A stretch of DNA of 64,000 bases from Oenanthe sinensis (taxonomy: Eukaryota; Streptophyta; Magnoliopsida; Apiales; Apiaceae). The stretch's first letter is position 1. Every line of letters starts with the position of its first letter. The stretch covers positions 33,766,201 through 33,830,200 of the forward strand of contig CM053802.1 of assembly GCA_028671895.1 (NCBI GenBank). Reading direction: 5' to 3'. Positions 45,195 to 56,297 of the stretch are shown one piece after another. Made by a program: the position numbers and the translations under genes. The notes beneath the pieces were generated by a model that did not search any database, was not told the origin of the DNA, and saw only the letters and a list, made by a program, of their open reading frames with translations.

Positions 45195-46808
45195 GCCAGT
45201 ACTAGCTCCCCCTGAGTGAGCTGCTCCCCCTGAGTGCATACTTACTCCCCCTGAGTTAGTACCAGGTCTAACGGAAGGTGATCCCTCAGCCCTAGCGTTT
45301 TGTATTGGCGAGACACTAGACTCTTGATTAATTACATTATTTATCATTGGATCACTACCCTGCACTACAAACTCAGGAATTGTATCCACTTCATCAATAT
45401 CCATATTTTCAAATCTTAGGGAAGTGGGCTCACTGTCTTCTTTTTGTATAGAAGGGAGCTTTGAGTCGTCGAATGTGACATTAAGGCTTTCAACCACCTT
45501 GCGATCATTAAGCGCAAACACCCTGTACGCTGCTAGTACTTCAAGAGAATATCCAATGAAAACCCCTTCATCTGCTTTGGCATCAAACTTTCCAAGTTGT
45601 GCATTGTCTCTTAACACAAAGCATTTGGCACCAAACACGTGAAAGTACTTGATAGATGGTTTTCGTTTATTCATCAGATAGTAAGGCGTCTCATTATAGT
45701 CTTTTGTAATCAGGGTTCTGTTCTTTGTATAACACGCCGCGCTAACTGCTTCAGCCCAAAAATACAAAGGAAGTCTTGACTCATACAGCATTGTCCTAGC
45801 TGCTTCAACCAGTGTCCTATTCTTCCTTTCTACCACCCCATTCTGCTGCGGTGTTCTCGGTGCTGAATACTGTCGTCTGATCCCTTTAGATATGCAGAAA
45901 TCCATTAACACTGAGTTCTTGAATTCTGTCCCGTTGTCAGATCGGATAGTCTTCACAGTCAGACTTGCTACGTTTTCAATTACCAGTACATGCCTAATGA
46001 TCTCATGTGGCACTTCATCTTTCGATGTCACAAACTTTACCCATGTGTATTTGGAAAACTCATCGACTATCACCAGCGCGTATCTTTCCCTTGACATTGA
46101 CATAACATTAACGGGTCCAAACAAATCCATGTGAAGTAGTTGTAGGGGCTCGGTAATGCTATTCACTTGCTTATCCTTATGCGAGGCTCTTTTCGATTTT
46201 CCCATCTCACATGCTTCGCAGAGTCCATCTGGAGTAAACTCCATCTGCGGCAGCCCTCTCACCAGTTCTCTCCTTACGAGATTATTCATTGCTTTAAAGT
46301 TCAGGTCAGATAATCTTTTATGCCATAGCCAACTTTCATCAGCAGAAGCCTTGCTGTAGAAACACGTGACTTCAGACTGATCAACAGAATTCATGTCGGC
46401 AATGAACAAATTTGACTTCCTTACTCCTTTGAGAGCAAGGCTTCCATCCTTTTTGCTTTGAATCGAACAATCATGCTTCCCAAAGTTGACGTCAAAACCC
46501 CTGTCGGTGAACTGACTAACGCTGAGAAGATTATGTCGCAATCCTTCCACAAAAGACACGTCCTCAATGATAACATTTCCACAAACAATCTTGCCATATC
46601 CCCTGGTGTAACCTTTGCTATTATCTCCAAAAGTAACCACGGAGCCGGCTCTCAACACCAAATCTGTTAGCAGGGACTTATTGTCGGTCATATGCCTCGA
46701 TGCTCCGCTGTCCAGCACCCATATGACTTTACTCTTTTCCTGTTCACTGCCCTGCAAATCCAGAAAGGTTAGGTGTTCTTCGGAACCCAATGATGTTTGG
46801 GCCCGGCA
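45192..46808 (-). pseudogene. Element C protease and integrase (open to a single stop)
   Basis: Frame opens at 46808, overlapping the gag frame by 40 nt in the -1 register. Protease VLDSGASRHMTD (near 46710) with FGDNSKGYTRGYG. GAG-pre-integrase and zinc region LWHKRLSDLNF...CEACEMGK, where the usual second His is Asp. Catalytic triad in LHMDLFGPV, IRSDNGTEF and NGVVERKNRT, all present. The C-terminal spacer is acidic, then Ser/Gly-rich, with three tandem SGG repeats encoded by CAGGGGGAG tracts (45206-45256), and ends in TAA at 45192. The roles are polyprotein cleavage and cDNA insertion. Largely intact. Confidence 0.92.
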
Positions 46809-47977
46809 TTAATAATTTTCTTTTTCTTTTCAGATACAGAAGGCTTTGCCTTGTCGCCATCAGGGGCATACATCTTGACTTTGTCTTTTCCCTTGTCAAC
46901 CTTGACTGGTTTGTCAGGTTTGGGAGTAGACTGGTCACACCTAACTTTAGGAGGACTTGAAGTCTTAGCCTTTGACCCAACATGCTTTTTCATACCACTA
47001 CTAGATGTATGTTCACCAGATGTACTAGCAGTATTCATCAAATTAAAATAAGCATGCATGATGTTTACAGCACATGGCATACAATTAGGATTATTGCATT
47101 TGGCATGATTTGCATACATGTTAGGCAAAGCAATAGTTGCAGGCATGGTATTACAACCAACAGGTTTTTCTTCCTCTACATAGAACGGGCAATAGTAAGA
47201 CAAATGATCAGTTTGATTACAAATATAGCATGCCTTCCTAGCTCGTGTAGATGTAGATACAGATACAGGTTCAGTTTTAACTACCTCTACAGGTGTTTTT
47301 ATTTGGTCTGACCCTGCTACCCATTGTTTATATGACACCGTCTTAGCCTCCTTGGTTCCTACACCTCTCTTAGCATAAGCACTCTTACTCGCTCTCTTAG
47401 AAGTTGTAGGTTTTATTACTTGTTCTTCCGACTCTTTTTCCATTTTAATCTCATGTTCAATTTTAACAGCAACAGGATCTATTGTCCTAGGCTCAAACTG
47501 CTTAAAGATAGGTTTTCTAACATCCCCTAAAACCTCAGGCACATTTTCTTTGACTAACACTGGCTCTAACAACTCAGCAGCCCTATTTTTCTTTTTCTGT
47601 GTGTAGTCAAGTCCTATGTTTACTTTTTCATTTTTACTCTTGCCTGCCAGTTTCATGTACATGTCCCTTTCTACAAAAACTTTATTAGCGGCTTCTTTAA
47701 AAGATTGACATGTTATTTTAAGCTCAGCTAATTCATTCTTAAGTTCTTCGTTAAGGTCTTCCCTAATCTTAAGCTTGTGTTCTAAAACGTCTACCTGATT
47801 CATTAACTGCCTTTCTTTACTTTCTCCTGATTCTAATTCCTCTACCTTGGCCTCGAGAAGTCTATTCTTAAGGGAGAGTTTAGCATATTCCTCATTAACA
47901 GCGATTAGATTCAGTTGGAGATTGTACATGTCTTTAGTCATGGCAGCTAATTCATTTTGGTACTCAGAAATAGACAT
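46769..47977 (-). CDS. Element C gag C-terminal half (coiled coil, second zinc knuckle)
   Basis: 402 codons in the same frame as gag, directly after a TAA at 47978-47980, starting MSISEYQNELAAM. In element D the matching region is continuous with gag, so the TAA is probably a nonsense change rather than a real boundary. First part: helical and coiled-coil-like (YNLQLNLIAVNEEYAKLSLK, then VDVLEHKLKIREDLN). A second CCHC knuckle CYICNQTDHLSYYC lies near 47190-47235, followed by Asn/Cys and Lys-rich parts, ending HHWVPKNT. The same ending, TWVPKST, is found in D, which supports it as the true gag terminus before pol. Confidence 0.82.
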   Translation of the reverse strand: MSISEYQNELAAMTKDMYNLQLNLIAVNEEYAKLSLKNRLLEAKVEELESGESKERQLMNQVDVLEHKLKIREDLNEELKNELAELKITCQSFKEAANKVFVERDMYMKLAGKSKNEKVNIGLDYTQKKKNRAAELLEPVLVKENVPEVLGDVRKPIFKQFEPRTIDPVAVKIEHEIKMEKESEEQVIKPTTSKRASKSAYAKRGVGTKEAKTVSYKQWVAGSDQIKTPVEVVKTEPVSVSTSTRARKACYICNQTDHLSYYCPFYVEEEKPVGCNTMPATIALPNMYANHAKCNNPNCMPCAVNIMHAYFNLMNTASTSGEHTSSSGMKKHVGSKAKTSSPPKVRCDQSTPKPDKPVKVDKGKDKVKMYAPDGDKAKPSVSEKKKKIINAGPKHHWVPKNT

Positions 47978-49318
47978 TTAATTTACGGTTAGAATTGGTA
48001 CCTCTGATTGTTGTGAAGATTTTGCCATTAAAGCGAAGTTGCATAGCTCCTGATCTTCATCTTCATCAGACTCGTCCCAACCCTTCCCTTCAGTCACAAC
48101 ATACGCCCGGCTTCCCTTCTGTTGCTTGCTAACCAAGGCGTCATATTTCTTTTTCAGATCAGCATAGGATTCCTTGGGATGAACGTATTTGGGCTTCTTG
48201 CACTCTGTTACAAAGTGTCCCAATTCATTGCAGTTAAAGCATCTGAACTTGTTCTTGTCTACCAGGTTAGGTATGTAGCCACTACTAGATGTGCTACCTT
48301 GACTGCTGTAATTTCCCCGGCCACTTCCACTACTACCTCTGCTGCTGCTGCTGCTTCTTCGGCTGAAAGAACTACCAAATCGTCCTTTACCTTTTCTTGG
48401 CTTCCTGAAGCTGATATGAGCAAATTCTCGAGCAATACAAGCATATGACTTGTCTTCTAATTTGTCCAGCTCTTCAAGGGTATAATATTCATCCTCACTT
48501 TCTTCGGATGGATCTTCAATATCTAATATCACCCTTTCAGGATTAGCAGTTTTCAATGAGACAGCTGCAAGTGCCTTTGCAGTAGACTCTTCAGCTACAA
48601 GTCCAGATTCACTTACCGCTTTGTATTCTCCACTATTGTAGGATCTTCTTTTGTCATTTTGTTCTTGCTCCAGCTCGTAGGTCTTTAAAACACCATACAG
48701 CTTTTCGAGAGAAGTATTTTTCAAGTCTCTTGACTCTCGAATGGTAGTGATCCTGTGTTCCAGATGTTTAGGTAAATTCAAGAGAAACTTGATATTTGAA
48801 TCTGCCAGTGGATAGACTTTATCTCTTATACTCAGCTCGATAAGCAATTTACTGTAACGTTTGTAAACATCCGCTACACTTTCTCCTCGTTCGCATCTGA
48901 ACGATTCATATTCAGATATCAGAATGCGCTTGTGATTATCTCTAACTTCCTCGGTCCCCTCCATCACTACATCCAGTTTATCCCACACGGCTTTAGCTGT
49001 TTTTAATCCCTTTATTTGAACATAGTACTCTGAGTTTAGGGATTCAATTATGACGTTGCGTAACGACGCATCCATACCAACCAATTCTTTATCTGCGTCT
49101 GAAAACTCCATTTCCTCTTTAGGAACAGACCGGGATGGTATTAGTATCCCTCCTTCCATTCGCTCTGGCTCAATTCTCATAGCTATGTATGGACCGTTCT
49201 CCAATATTCTCAAGTATACCTTGTTTATTGATTCAAGGTAGGCTTTCATCCTTCCTGTCCATTCGTCATAATGTTGTGCATCAAACGGAGGTATCTTAAA
49301 TCTGTGTGCGGCGGCCAT
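47978..49318 (-). CDS. Element C gag
   Basis: 446 codons, start MAAAHRFKIPPFDAQHYDEW at 49318, about 480 bp after the primer site. Copia gag core: GRMKAYLESINKVYLRILE, EFSDADKELVGMDASLRN, KRILISEYESFRCERGESV, FLLNLPKHLEHRI and LEKLYGVLKTYELEQ. A Ser/Arg/Gly-rich linker (residues about 308-345) precedes a CCHC knuckle CFNCNELGHFVTEC (near residue 358). Ends at TAA 47978-47980, with the second half of gag following in frame. Forms the particle shell and binds element RNA. The best preserved gene in the window; a trans-acting role for elements such as B is possible. Confidence 0.92.
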   Translation of the reverse strand: MAAAHRFKIPPFDAQHYDEWTGRMKAYLESINKVYLRILENGPYIAMRIEPERMEGGILIPSRSVPKEEMEFSDADKELVGMDASLRNVIIESLNSEYYVQIKGLKTAKAVWDKLDVVMEGTEEVRDNHKRILISEYESFRCERGESVADVYKRYSKLLIELSIRDKVYPLADSNIKFLLNLPKHLEHRITTIRESRDLKNTSLEKLYGVLKTYELEQEQNDKRRSYNSGEYKAVSESGLVAEESTAKALAAVSLKTANPERVILDIEDPSEESEDEYYTLEELDKLEDKSYACIAREFAHISFRKPRKGKGRFGSSFSRRSSSSSRGSSGSGRGNYSSQGSTSSSGYIPNLVDKNKFRCFNCNELGHFVTECKKPKYVHPKESYADLKKKYDALVSKQQKGSRAYVVTEGKGWDESDEDEDQELCNFALMAKSSQQSEVPILTVN

Positions 49319-49798
49319 TTTAATAAAGTTTAAAATTAAGATAATACACTTTTCAAATTACAATAAATTGTATTTACTTGAAAAATTAATTATCTCACTT
49401 TAAATATCCAACACTTAATATCCAATGGGTTTTGCACTTAAGATTCAAGCAAGTTAGTTCTAATCTCAGGAACAGTAGCAGGGTCCACCACTTTTTCAAG
49501 TCTAAACAAAAGATTGTCCACTTTCTAGTTGACAGAAGTTCGAATATGTACTTTTTGTTTAGTCAAACAGTTGATTCACTTTTGGCCACAAGAAAACCCA
49601 CAGAGCTCTAAGGTACAACGTTTGTAATGTTGTACAAATATTCCTTACACCATGACTCAAAACTTTTTAGATCTATGAACTTTTTAAGAAGAAACAAATA
49701 AAAGCTTTCGGCACAAACTTCAAGAAAAATGGATCTGGGATTTTCAAGAACCAACTCAAACAACACAGTAGGATCTCTGTTAGATGTGTTTAACAGGG
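49319..49798 (-). other. Untranslated leader of element C
   Basis: About 480 bp between primer site and gag ATG; no ORF and no strong repeat. Confidence 0.6.
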
Positions 49799-49810
49799 GC
49801 TTTGATACCA
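49799..49810 (-). other. Primer binding site, element C
   Basis: Minus strand TGGTATCAAAGC, two bases after the LTR end, with one difference (A for G) from the standard site. Confidence 0.88.
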
Positions 49811-49812
49811 AT

Positions 49813-51063
49813 TGTTAGGTCCAAAAGTATTGTAGAGGGGGGGTGAATACAATTGTTTTGAATAATGAGAGAAAATGAAATAAATGCAGGTAATAAATGA
49901 TGACACAGAATTTCAAGAATATATCTTTATATTCATTGAAGAATTTGCTACAACATTCATAAAAGCATCATAATCAGTTGAACAATAAATATAGCAATTA
50001 AGGCTTGATTCAACTGATTCTCTCTCACTTTCTTTTTACAGTAAATGCTCTCTTTTTAAAATATACTGTAGAAAATACAGAGATTGCTAAAAAGTCTCTT
50101 TACAAATAAAACAAAGTGCTGCTTTTATAATGTAGTGTAGACTTGATCTTGTCCTTTTTGTGTACGTGGCCCAATCAGGACTCGTCAACAAAAAGTACTT
50201 TCCAACCACTCTGGATCAACCGTTCACAATAAGCCACTTGTCCATTGAACATTAAATGCTACATATCGACCCGCATCTCGATCTAGGCCTGGACCCATCT
50301 CAATCTTGATCTTGGTTGACAATCTCGATCTCGATCTCGATCTGTGAAAATCTCGATCTCGATCTGTGAAAATCTCGATCTCGATCTATGAAAATCTCGA
50401 TCTTGATCTATGAGAATCTCGATCTCGATCTCGATCTGCCGTGGATAGAGATTTGCCTTGTAATGTTTTACTTCAATTATAAATCTCGACCTGCATCTCG
50501 ATCTGCTATGGATCGACATTTGTCTTAGTAAATATGCACTCATCCAATGACTAATTGTGGATTAACCTTTATGAGCAAGTTTCCCTAGCTTTTTCAATTT
50601 CTTTTCCTCACTCAATTCAAATGAGATCTTCTATTACTGACATGAACTTGCCTCCAATGTCCTGACACTTGATGCAATGGTCTGGTTCATAAGTGACTAG
50701 TCTTGTAGGGGTTCTTGCTTCTGAATGTCAGTTCTCATTTGTTGATTAACCTTTACATTATCCAGATGTTGATATACATTACATGAAATCACTTTGGTCT
50801 TCTTGATACTTCTTTGACATTAATTTGATTCTCCATTAGATAAGTTAGAGCATGAGCAATACTGAAATTGAACTTCTTCTCACTTATGCATCCTTGATTA
50901 ACCAAATTAGTTACTTGTAGTTACCAAGTATCATTACCATTTCTTCAGCTGATTGATTCCATGTGCTTCTTCAGTTCCTCTTGTTTTTGCTGTTGTTTTA
51001 TCTTTTACCTAGTTGAGTTACATAGTAATTAAGTGTTACAAGTTAGTACACATATGCCTTTCA
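49813..51063 (-). repeat. Element C 5' LTR
   Basis: 1251 bp, TG...CA. Hairpin arms 49829-49834 and 49848-49853 with a 13-nt loop, TATA at 50122-50129, CTCGATCT array about 50270-50515, 51-bp island 50655-50705. Followed on the plus strand by the target copy GATAA (51064-51068). Confidence 0.94.
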
Positions 51064-51804
51064 GATAATATTATTCCAACGGATAATTATCCATCGATTG
51101 AGGAATCATCAACTGCTAAGAAGTGTGTTTTTAAAACCAAGCTTAACAGACCTGTTAAATTTGTCAAAGAAAGTAGCTCCTCTAAATCTCAAGTCAAAGT
51201 TGAAAAGGCTAATATAGGGTTCTTATCTAAAGATCAATTGAAGGAAAAATTGGAAAAGATAGAACCTAATATTCAGCCAAATGAGAAGAAGAAGAAAAAT
51301 AAAAATGGTAAAGTAGGCATAAACAAGCACAATAACTATACACCTGACAAATATGCTTCTAGGAAGATAGGTGCTAAGTGTGGTAGCAAAAATCACTTAT
51401 CTGTGCAATGCAAAATCAATATGCCTGCAACAACCAATGTGCCTGTTATACCTAACATGCATTCTAATTCTGTTTTTCCTCATTTAGTTGATTCTCATGC
51501 TATTCATGCTCAATATGCATCAAAGCCTTATATGTTTAATCCATATCTTGCATTTGCCAACATGAATATGCCTGCTATGCCATGGAATATGCTTAACAAT
51601 TTTCATGCACCAAATTTCTCCAATTCTGCAAGCATGAATATTCCAAATATTAGCACTGAGAATTCTGAGGGAAGGAAACCAACACCTAAGGTTGAAGTGG
51701 AAGTAAAACCACCTAAACCAAAGGTACAACAATTGGAAACCAAGCCAAAGATAGCAACTAATAAGAAAGGACCCAAGGCAACTTGGGTACCAAAATCAAC
51801 TTGA
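51064..51804 (+). pseudogene. Element D gag C-terminus (after C)
   Basis: Resumes the gag frame of 22413-24196. Ser/Thr-rich start with the ACGGATAATTATCC motif, then Lys-rich segments. A degenerate second zinc knuckle reads KCGSKNHLSVQC (first Cys pair lost), followed by the Asn/Met/Pro-rich stretch NMPAMPWNMLNNFHAP and a Lys-rich tail ending TWVPKST with stop TGA at 51802-51804. The ending is homologous to that of C gag. The last 40 nt overlap the pol frame. Confidence 0.85.
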
Positions 51805-53240
51805 TTGTTTTTGACTGTGTGCAGGGAAAAAGAAGAAATCTTTGGTACTTGAACAGTGGGTGTTCAAGACACATGACTGGAGATAAATCCCTGCTCACAA
51901 AGTTTGAGGAGAAAGCTGGTCCTGGAGTAACTTTTGGAGATGACAGCAAAGGGTACACCATGGAATATGGCTTGATTTTAAGAGAATGTCATCATTGAAC
52001 CTGTTGCATTAGTTGATGGCTTAAGACATAATTTGTTAAGCATAAGTCAACTATGTGATAATGGAAATAAAGTTTGTTTCACAACAGAAGCATGCATAAT
52101 TTCTAACAAGGAAGATGGAAGCCTGGTTATGACTGGGAATAGAAAAAGAAATGTGTACATAGCTGACTTCAACTCAACAAGTGCAGATTCAATGACTTGT
52201 CTTCTCTCTCAGGCAAGCACAAATGAAAGTTGGTTGTGGCATAAGAAATTAGCTCACTTGAATTTCAAAGCCATGAATCTGTTGGTCAAGAAAAATCAAG
52301 TGAGAGGCTTACCACAAATAGAATTTGTTAAGGATGGACTATGTGATGCCTGTCAAAAAGGAAAACAAAGGAAGGCATCATTCAAGTCAAAATTGGAATC
52401 ATCAATTGAGAAGCCACTTGAGTTATTACACATGGATTTGTTTGGTCCTGTAAATATCATGTCCATTGCAAAGAAGAAGTATGCTCTAGTCATTGTGGAT
52501 GATTTTTCAAGGTTCTCATGGACTTATTTTCTGCATTCAAAGGATGAAGCTAGTCATCTCATCATCAAGCACATAAGAGAAGTTGAGAAAAATCTTGAAT
52601 TGGATGTAAAGAAGATAAGGAGTGACAATGGGACAGAATTCAAAAATTCCACAATGAAAGAGTTCTGTGAATCTAAAGGAATCATACACACCTTCTCTGC
52701 ACCAAGGACACCCCAACAAAATGGGGTAGTTGAAAGGAAAAATAGGACATTGATTGAAGCAGCTAGAACCATGTTGGAGGATGCTAAATTACCAACATAC
52801 TTCTGGGCTGAGGCCATTAACACAACATGTTACACTCAAAACATCTCCATAGTAAATCAAGCTCAAGGGAAGACCCCTTATCAATTGATCAAGAAAGACA
52901 AAAAGCCAAAAGTGCGGTTTCTTCATGTCTTTGGCTGCAAGTGCTATGTGCTAAGAAATCAAGGTGAAAACCTAGGAAAATTTGAAGCCAAAGCTGATGA
53001 AGCTATTTTTGTTGGGTATGCACTATAAATCATATCCTATAGAGTCTATAATCTTAGACTACACATTGTTATGGAATCTGTACATGTAGTATTTGATGAT
53101 AAAAAGATTCAAGGCTTGTTTGATGAAGCAAATCATGACATACTGCACTTTGAGAATGAATCAAATACTGTAGATGATGATGAAGTAGCAGAAATTATAA
53201 AACCTCAAGTTCTCAGAAGCCTAATATCAGTTGATGTTAT
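51765..53240 (+). pseudogene. Element D protease and integrase (broken, cut by E)
   Basis: The pol frame opens at 51765 in the -1 register to gag. The protease motif reads YLNSGCSRHMTG: the catalytic Asp is Asn. A frameshift at about 51985 precedes VIIEPVALVDGLRH. The GAG-pre-integrase zinc region is intact (LWHKKLAHLNF, CDACQKGK). The IN triad is present in LHMDLFGPV, IRSDNGTEF and NGVVERKNRT. TAA at 53026-53028 interrupts after FVGYAL, with similarity continuing in the same frame (YRVYNLRLHIV, VVFDDKKIQGL) until element E cuts at 53240. Dead protease, otherwise recognisable SIRE-type pol. Confidence 0.9.
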
Positions 53241-54783
53241 TGTAGGGTTTCGTGACACAAACGCAGCGGAATAAACGCGAAAAATAAATCAAAATAGCGA
53301 AACCCTCCGCAGGATCCATGCGAAAACAAAAGATTTAATTCGGAGATAAAGAATAAATACCTTTAGAAGCTTTAACAGTTCATTAATGGAAGATTAATGG
53401 AGGTCCAAAGCTTGTTTAATCACCACGTATCCCGCTCTCGCGATCTACGCTCTACGGTATCCACACGAACACTTTTCATGAAGGATTGATATGTACTAGC
53501 ACCCGAAAACTTCTTCTCTCTCTATCTTCCTCCTCTCTCAGAGCGGCTAGGGTTTTTATAAAATCTCTATCTAATTAAATTAGCCCATAAAGAGATTATA
53601 TAGAGAGAGGAATAAGTTTTCTAATTATAATCCCATTATAATTAATACTAATCTAAAATTCTAAATTATTTAATTAAGTCTCACTTAATTAATTAATTAT
53701 TAATTTTGGAATTAGTTTAAGTAATTCATTTATTCTATTTATATAATTAATTAAGTCATACTTAATTAATATCATAAATAAAATAAATTACTTATTTAAT
53801 TTAAATTCATAATTTAAATTATTTCTCCTTCAAGCGTTCTTTGTGTGTGACCCTGTAGGTTATTATTACGTTGGCAACAATTTTAATATCTAATTAAAAT
53901 TGTAAACAATGAGCGGCATCTAGTAATACATCATTGCTACCCAAGTAATAATAATAAATCGGTGATTCGATTAAGCCTTTCGTGAATAATGTTCCATGTA
54001 ATATAATCCCTTTAATCTTGATATTATAGATTAAACTCAAGGCATGTCTCGTGTCATCCTCTTCATAATTTAATCTTTATTTTCTTGATCGATGAGTAGA
54101 CTATTAAAATCAAATCAACATTTGAGCACGGCCGTGCATTTCATAGTCTCACTTAAACAAGAGGCCAATAATATCACTCCTAAAATTAGGAGGATTAAAT
54201 CCCATCTAGATCATTCATATTTCTCATACGATTCATAATATACCCAATGTCCACTTTTATCATCACCCGGTCAAAGGTAACTTTTAATGTAATCAAAGTA
54301 TATTAATTCTCGTATAGAAATATAATGATTTCAGGTCTAAGGATCATTACACCATTATCACAGTGAGAATTACTTATGACACTTACTTAACATGTAGAAT
54401 CTCACGGCGGGTCATTCCAGTGCCATGCATTGATACATGCACTTATGTTCTTGACTTTAGTATCCCCATACTTATGACCAATGAGATGTGGTCATCTGTC
54501 AAGAAACATACTAGTCTTTGTGCATTATTATTGTCCTTAAATAATAATACTCGACTAGGGAATTTTAGGAATAAGATACTATTCATATAATCTCATTTTT
54601 AAGTCACATACTTAAAGATATATAATACGTATCAAAATTCCAAGGACATTTATTATGCTTTCAATTTATTACGCAGTAAATAAAACATAATAAATAAATA
54701 ATAATCAATAAAACATAATCCTTAATAATAAATATTTTCCTTAAAATATAAAAAGTATTGTCTCTAGAGCACAATTACTAACA
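53241..54783 (-). repeat. Element E 3' LTR
   Basis: 1543 bp, TGTAGGGTTTCG to ATTACTAACA on the plus strand. Minus-strand TATA-like box near 53591-53597. Lacks the C-loop hairpin found in the SIRE-type LTRs. Confidence 0.95.
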
Positions 54784-54798
54784 ATCTCCCACTTGCAC
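54784..54798 (-). other. Terminal purine tract, element E
   Basis: Minus strand GTGCAAGTGGGAGAT directly before the 3' LTR; weaker purine run than in A, B and C. Confidence 0.7.
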
Positions 54799-55664
54799 TA
54801 GAGCCAATTACCCAAGTATCCAATACTCATGGAACTAGTGTGACTTTCATGCTTCTGCTGCGACAAAGCCTTAGTCAGTGGGTCTGCAATATTATTATTA
54901 GTATGCACTTTACATATATGTATATCTCCTTGATCATTAATCTCATTAATTAGGTGATATCTCCTAAGTACATGCCCAAACAGCCTCCTTGGCTGCTTCA
55001 CAAGCATCAATATACTCAGGTTCTATTGTAAAATCAACATTTGTCTTTGCTGTGAACCATTCCAGCATACAACATCTCAATAAAACACAAAGCCAGACAG
55101 AAACATTAAATTATCGTTATCTGTCTAGAAACCAGTATCACTGAAACCTCTTACAACTACCTTCACATCTCCTCCATATAACAAGAATGAATCTTTAGTC
55201 CTCTTTAAGTACTTAAAAATATTCTTGACTGTCATCCAGTGACCTTCACCTGGATTAGATCGGTATCTACTCATCATGGTTAAAGCATACGAGACATCAG
55301 GACAAGTACATATCATTGCATACATTATAAAACCAATTGCTGACGCATATGGAATTTTACTCATGCAGTCCCTATCATCCAATGATTTAGGACAAATTTT
55401 ATTTTGAGATCACTATCCCATGAGACATTGGGACATATCCATTTTAGTCTCTTTGCATTTGAAATCGATGCAAAACTTTGTCAATGTATGTATTCTAAAT
55501 TAGGCCGATCAATCACCTTGATCTATCTCTATAGATCTCGATCCCTAATATATATGTCACATCGCCTAAGTCTTTCATTGAGAAATTATTTCTCAACCAA
55601 GTCTTCACAGTCTGTAGAGAAGGAATGTCATTCCCTATTAGTAATATATCATCAACATATAATA
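54799..55664 (-). pseudogene. Element E RNase H (broken)
   Basis: Two main pieces. 55382-55125 reads SKIPYASAIGFIMYAMICT, VSYALTMMSRYRSNPGEGHW and FKYLKRTKDSFLLYGGD. 55010-54798 reads YHLINEINDQGDIHICKVHT and NNIADPLTKALSQQKHE, the C-terminal end of copia RNase H. The central ADYAG and AEAEY region is missing or shifted, and about 100 bp around 55390-55490 is unrelated or rearranged. Would remove RNA from the RNA-DNA hybrid in intact relatives. Confidence 0.85.
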
Positions 55665-56297
55665 CTAGGAATGCCACATGGCTCCCACTAAACTTATTGT
55701 AAACACAAGTTTCATCTTCATTCTGAATAAAGTCAAACTCTTTTTGACTGTTTCATGAAAACAAATGTTCCATCTCCTCGAGGCCTGCTTTAATGCATAA
55801 ATGGATCGACGCAACTTACATACATTTCCAGCATCCTTTAGATCAATAAAACCCTTAGGGTGTGTCATGTACACATCCATATCTTCTTCAAGGCTCTCAT
55901 TTAAGAAAGCGGTTTTGACATCCATTTGCCAGATTTCATAGTCATAGTAAGCAGCTATAGCAAGCAAAATCCTGATGGACATGACCATAACAACTGGTGA
56001 AAAAGTCTCATCATAGTCAATACCATGAATTTTCTTGAAACCTTTTGCCACCAATCATGCCTTATAGGTCTGTACATTAGCATCCATGTCGGTCTTCTTC
56101 TTGAAAACCCACTTGCACCCTATAGGTTTTACCCCTTCAGGTGGATCAACCAAAGTCCATACTTGATTAGTATACATGGATTCCATCTCAGATTTAATGG
56201 CATCCAGCCATCTCTTAGAATCTGGAGTGTTTATAGTATCTAGGTAGGTGAGAGGCTCATCTTCATCCACAAGCATCACATCACCATCTTGAGTCAA
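55665..56297 (-). pseudogene. Element E reverse transcriptase (broken)
   Basis: Colinear with RT of F. 56297-56058 holds DEPLTYLDTINTPDSKRWL, EMESMYTNQVWTLVDPP and WVFKKKTDMDA. TGA at 56055-56057 stands where F has Arg. The same frame goes on with VAKGFKKIHGIDYDETFSP, QMDVKTAFLNESLEEDMDVY and LRRSIYALKQASRRW, then shifts frame near 55760. The YVDD region (about 55640-55655) is in another frame. The stop replaces a CGA codon by TGA, the classic methyl-C decay change. Confidence 0.88.

Larger units (their letters stand above)
24197..51063 (-). mobile_element. Sirevirus-like copia element C with extra ORF (split by B)
   Basis: Minus-strand element, 26,867 bp including B, about 14.8 kb without it. 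5' LTR 49813-51063, primer site 49799-49810, gag and pol 43447-49318, post-pol spacer, extra ORF 42174-25930, terminal purine tract 25468-25482, 3' LTR 24197-25467. Target GATAA at 24192-24196 and 51064-51068. LTRs differ at roughly 20 positions plus indels (about 2 percent by eye), so it is older than B, A and E. Gag-pol is nearly complete but has stops at 47978, 45192 and 43717 and a frameshift near 44060. The extra ORF after pol is the position of the so-called env-like gene of Sireviruses. Confidence 0.93.

Noticed and set aside
46769..46808. Canonical -1 slippery heptamer in the gag/pol overlap
   Set aside because: No X XXY YYZ in the gag register in either C or D; strings such as CCCAAAC are in the wrong register.
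54363..54590. 75-codon open frame repeated at 61572-61799
   Set aside because: Lies within both E LTRs, which explains the repetition; no domain, LTR non-coding.
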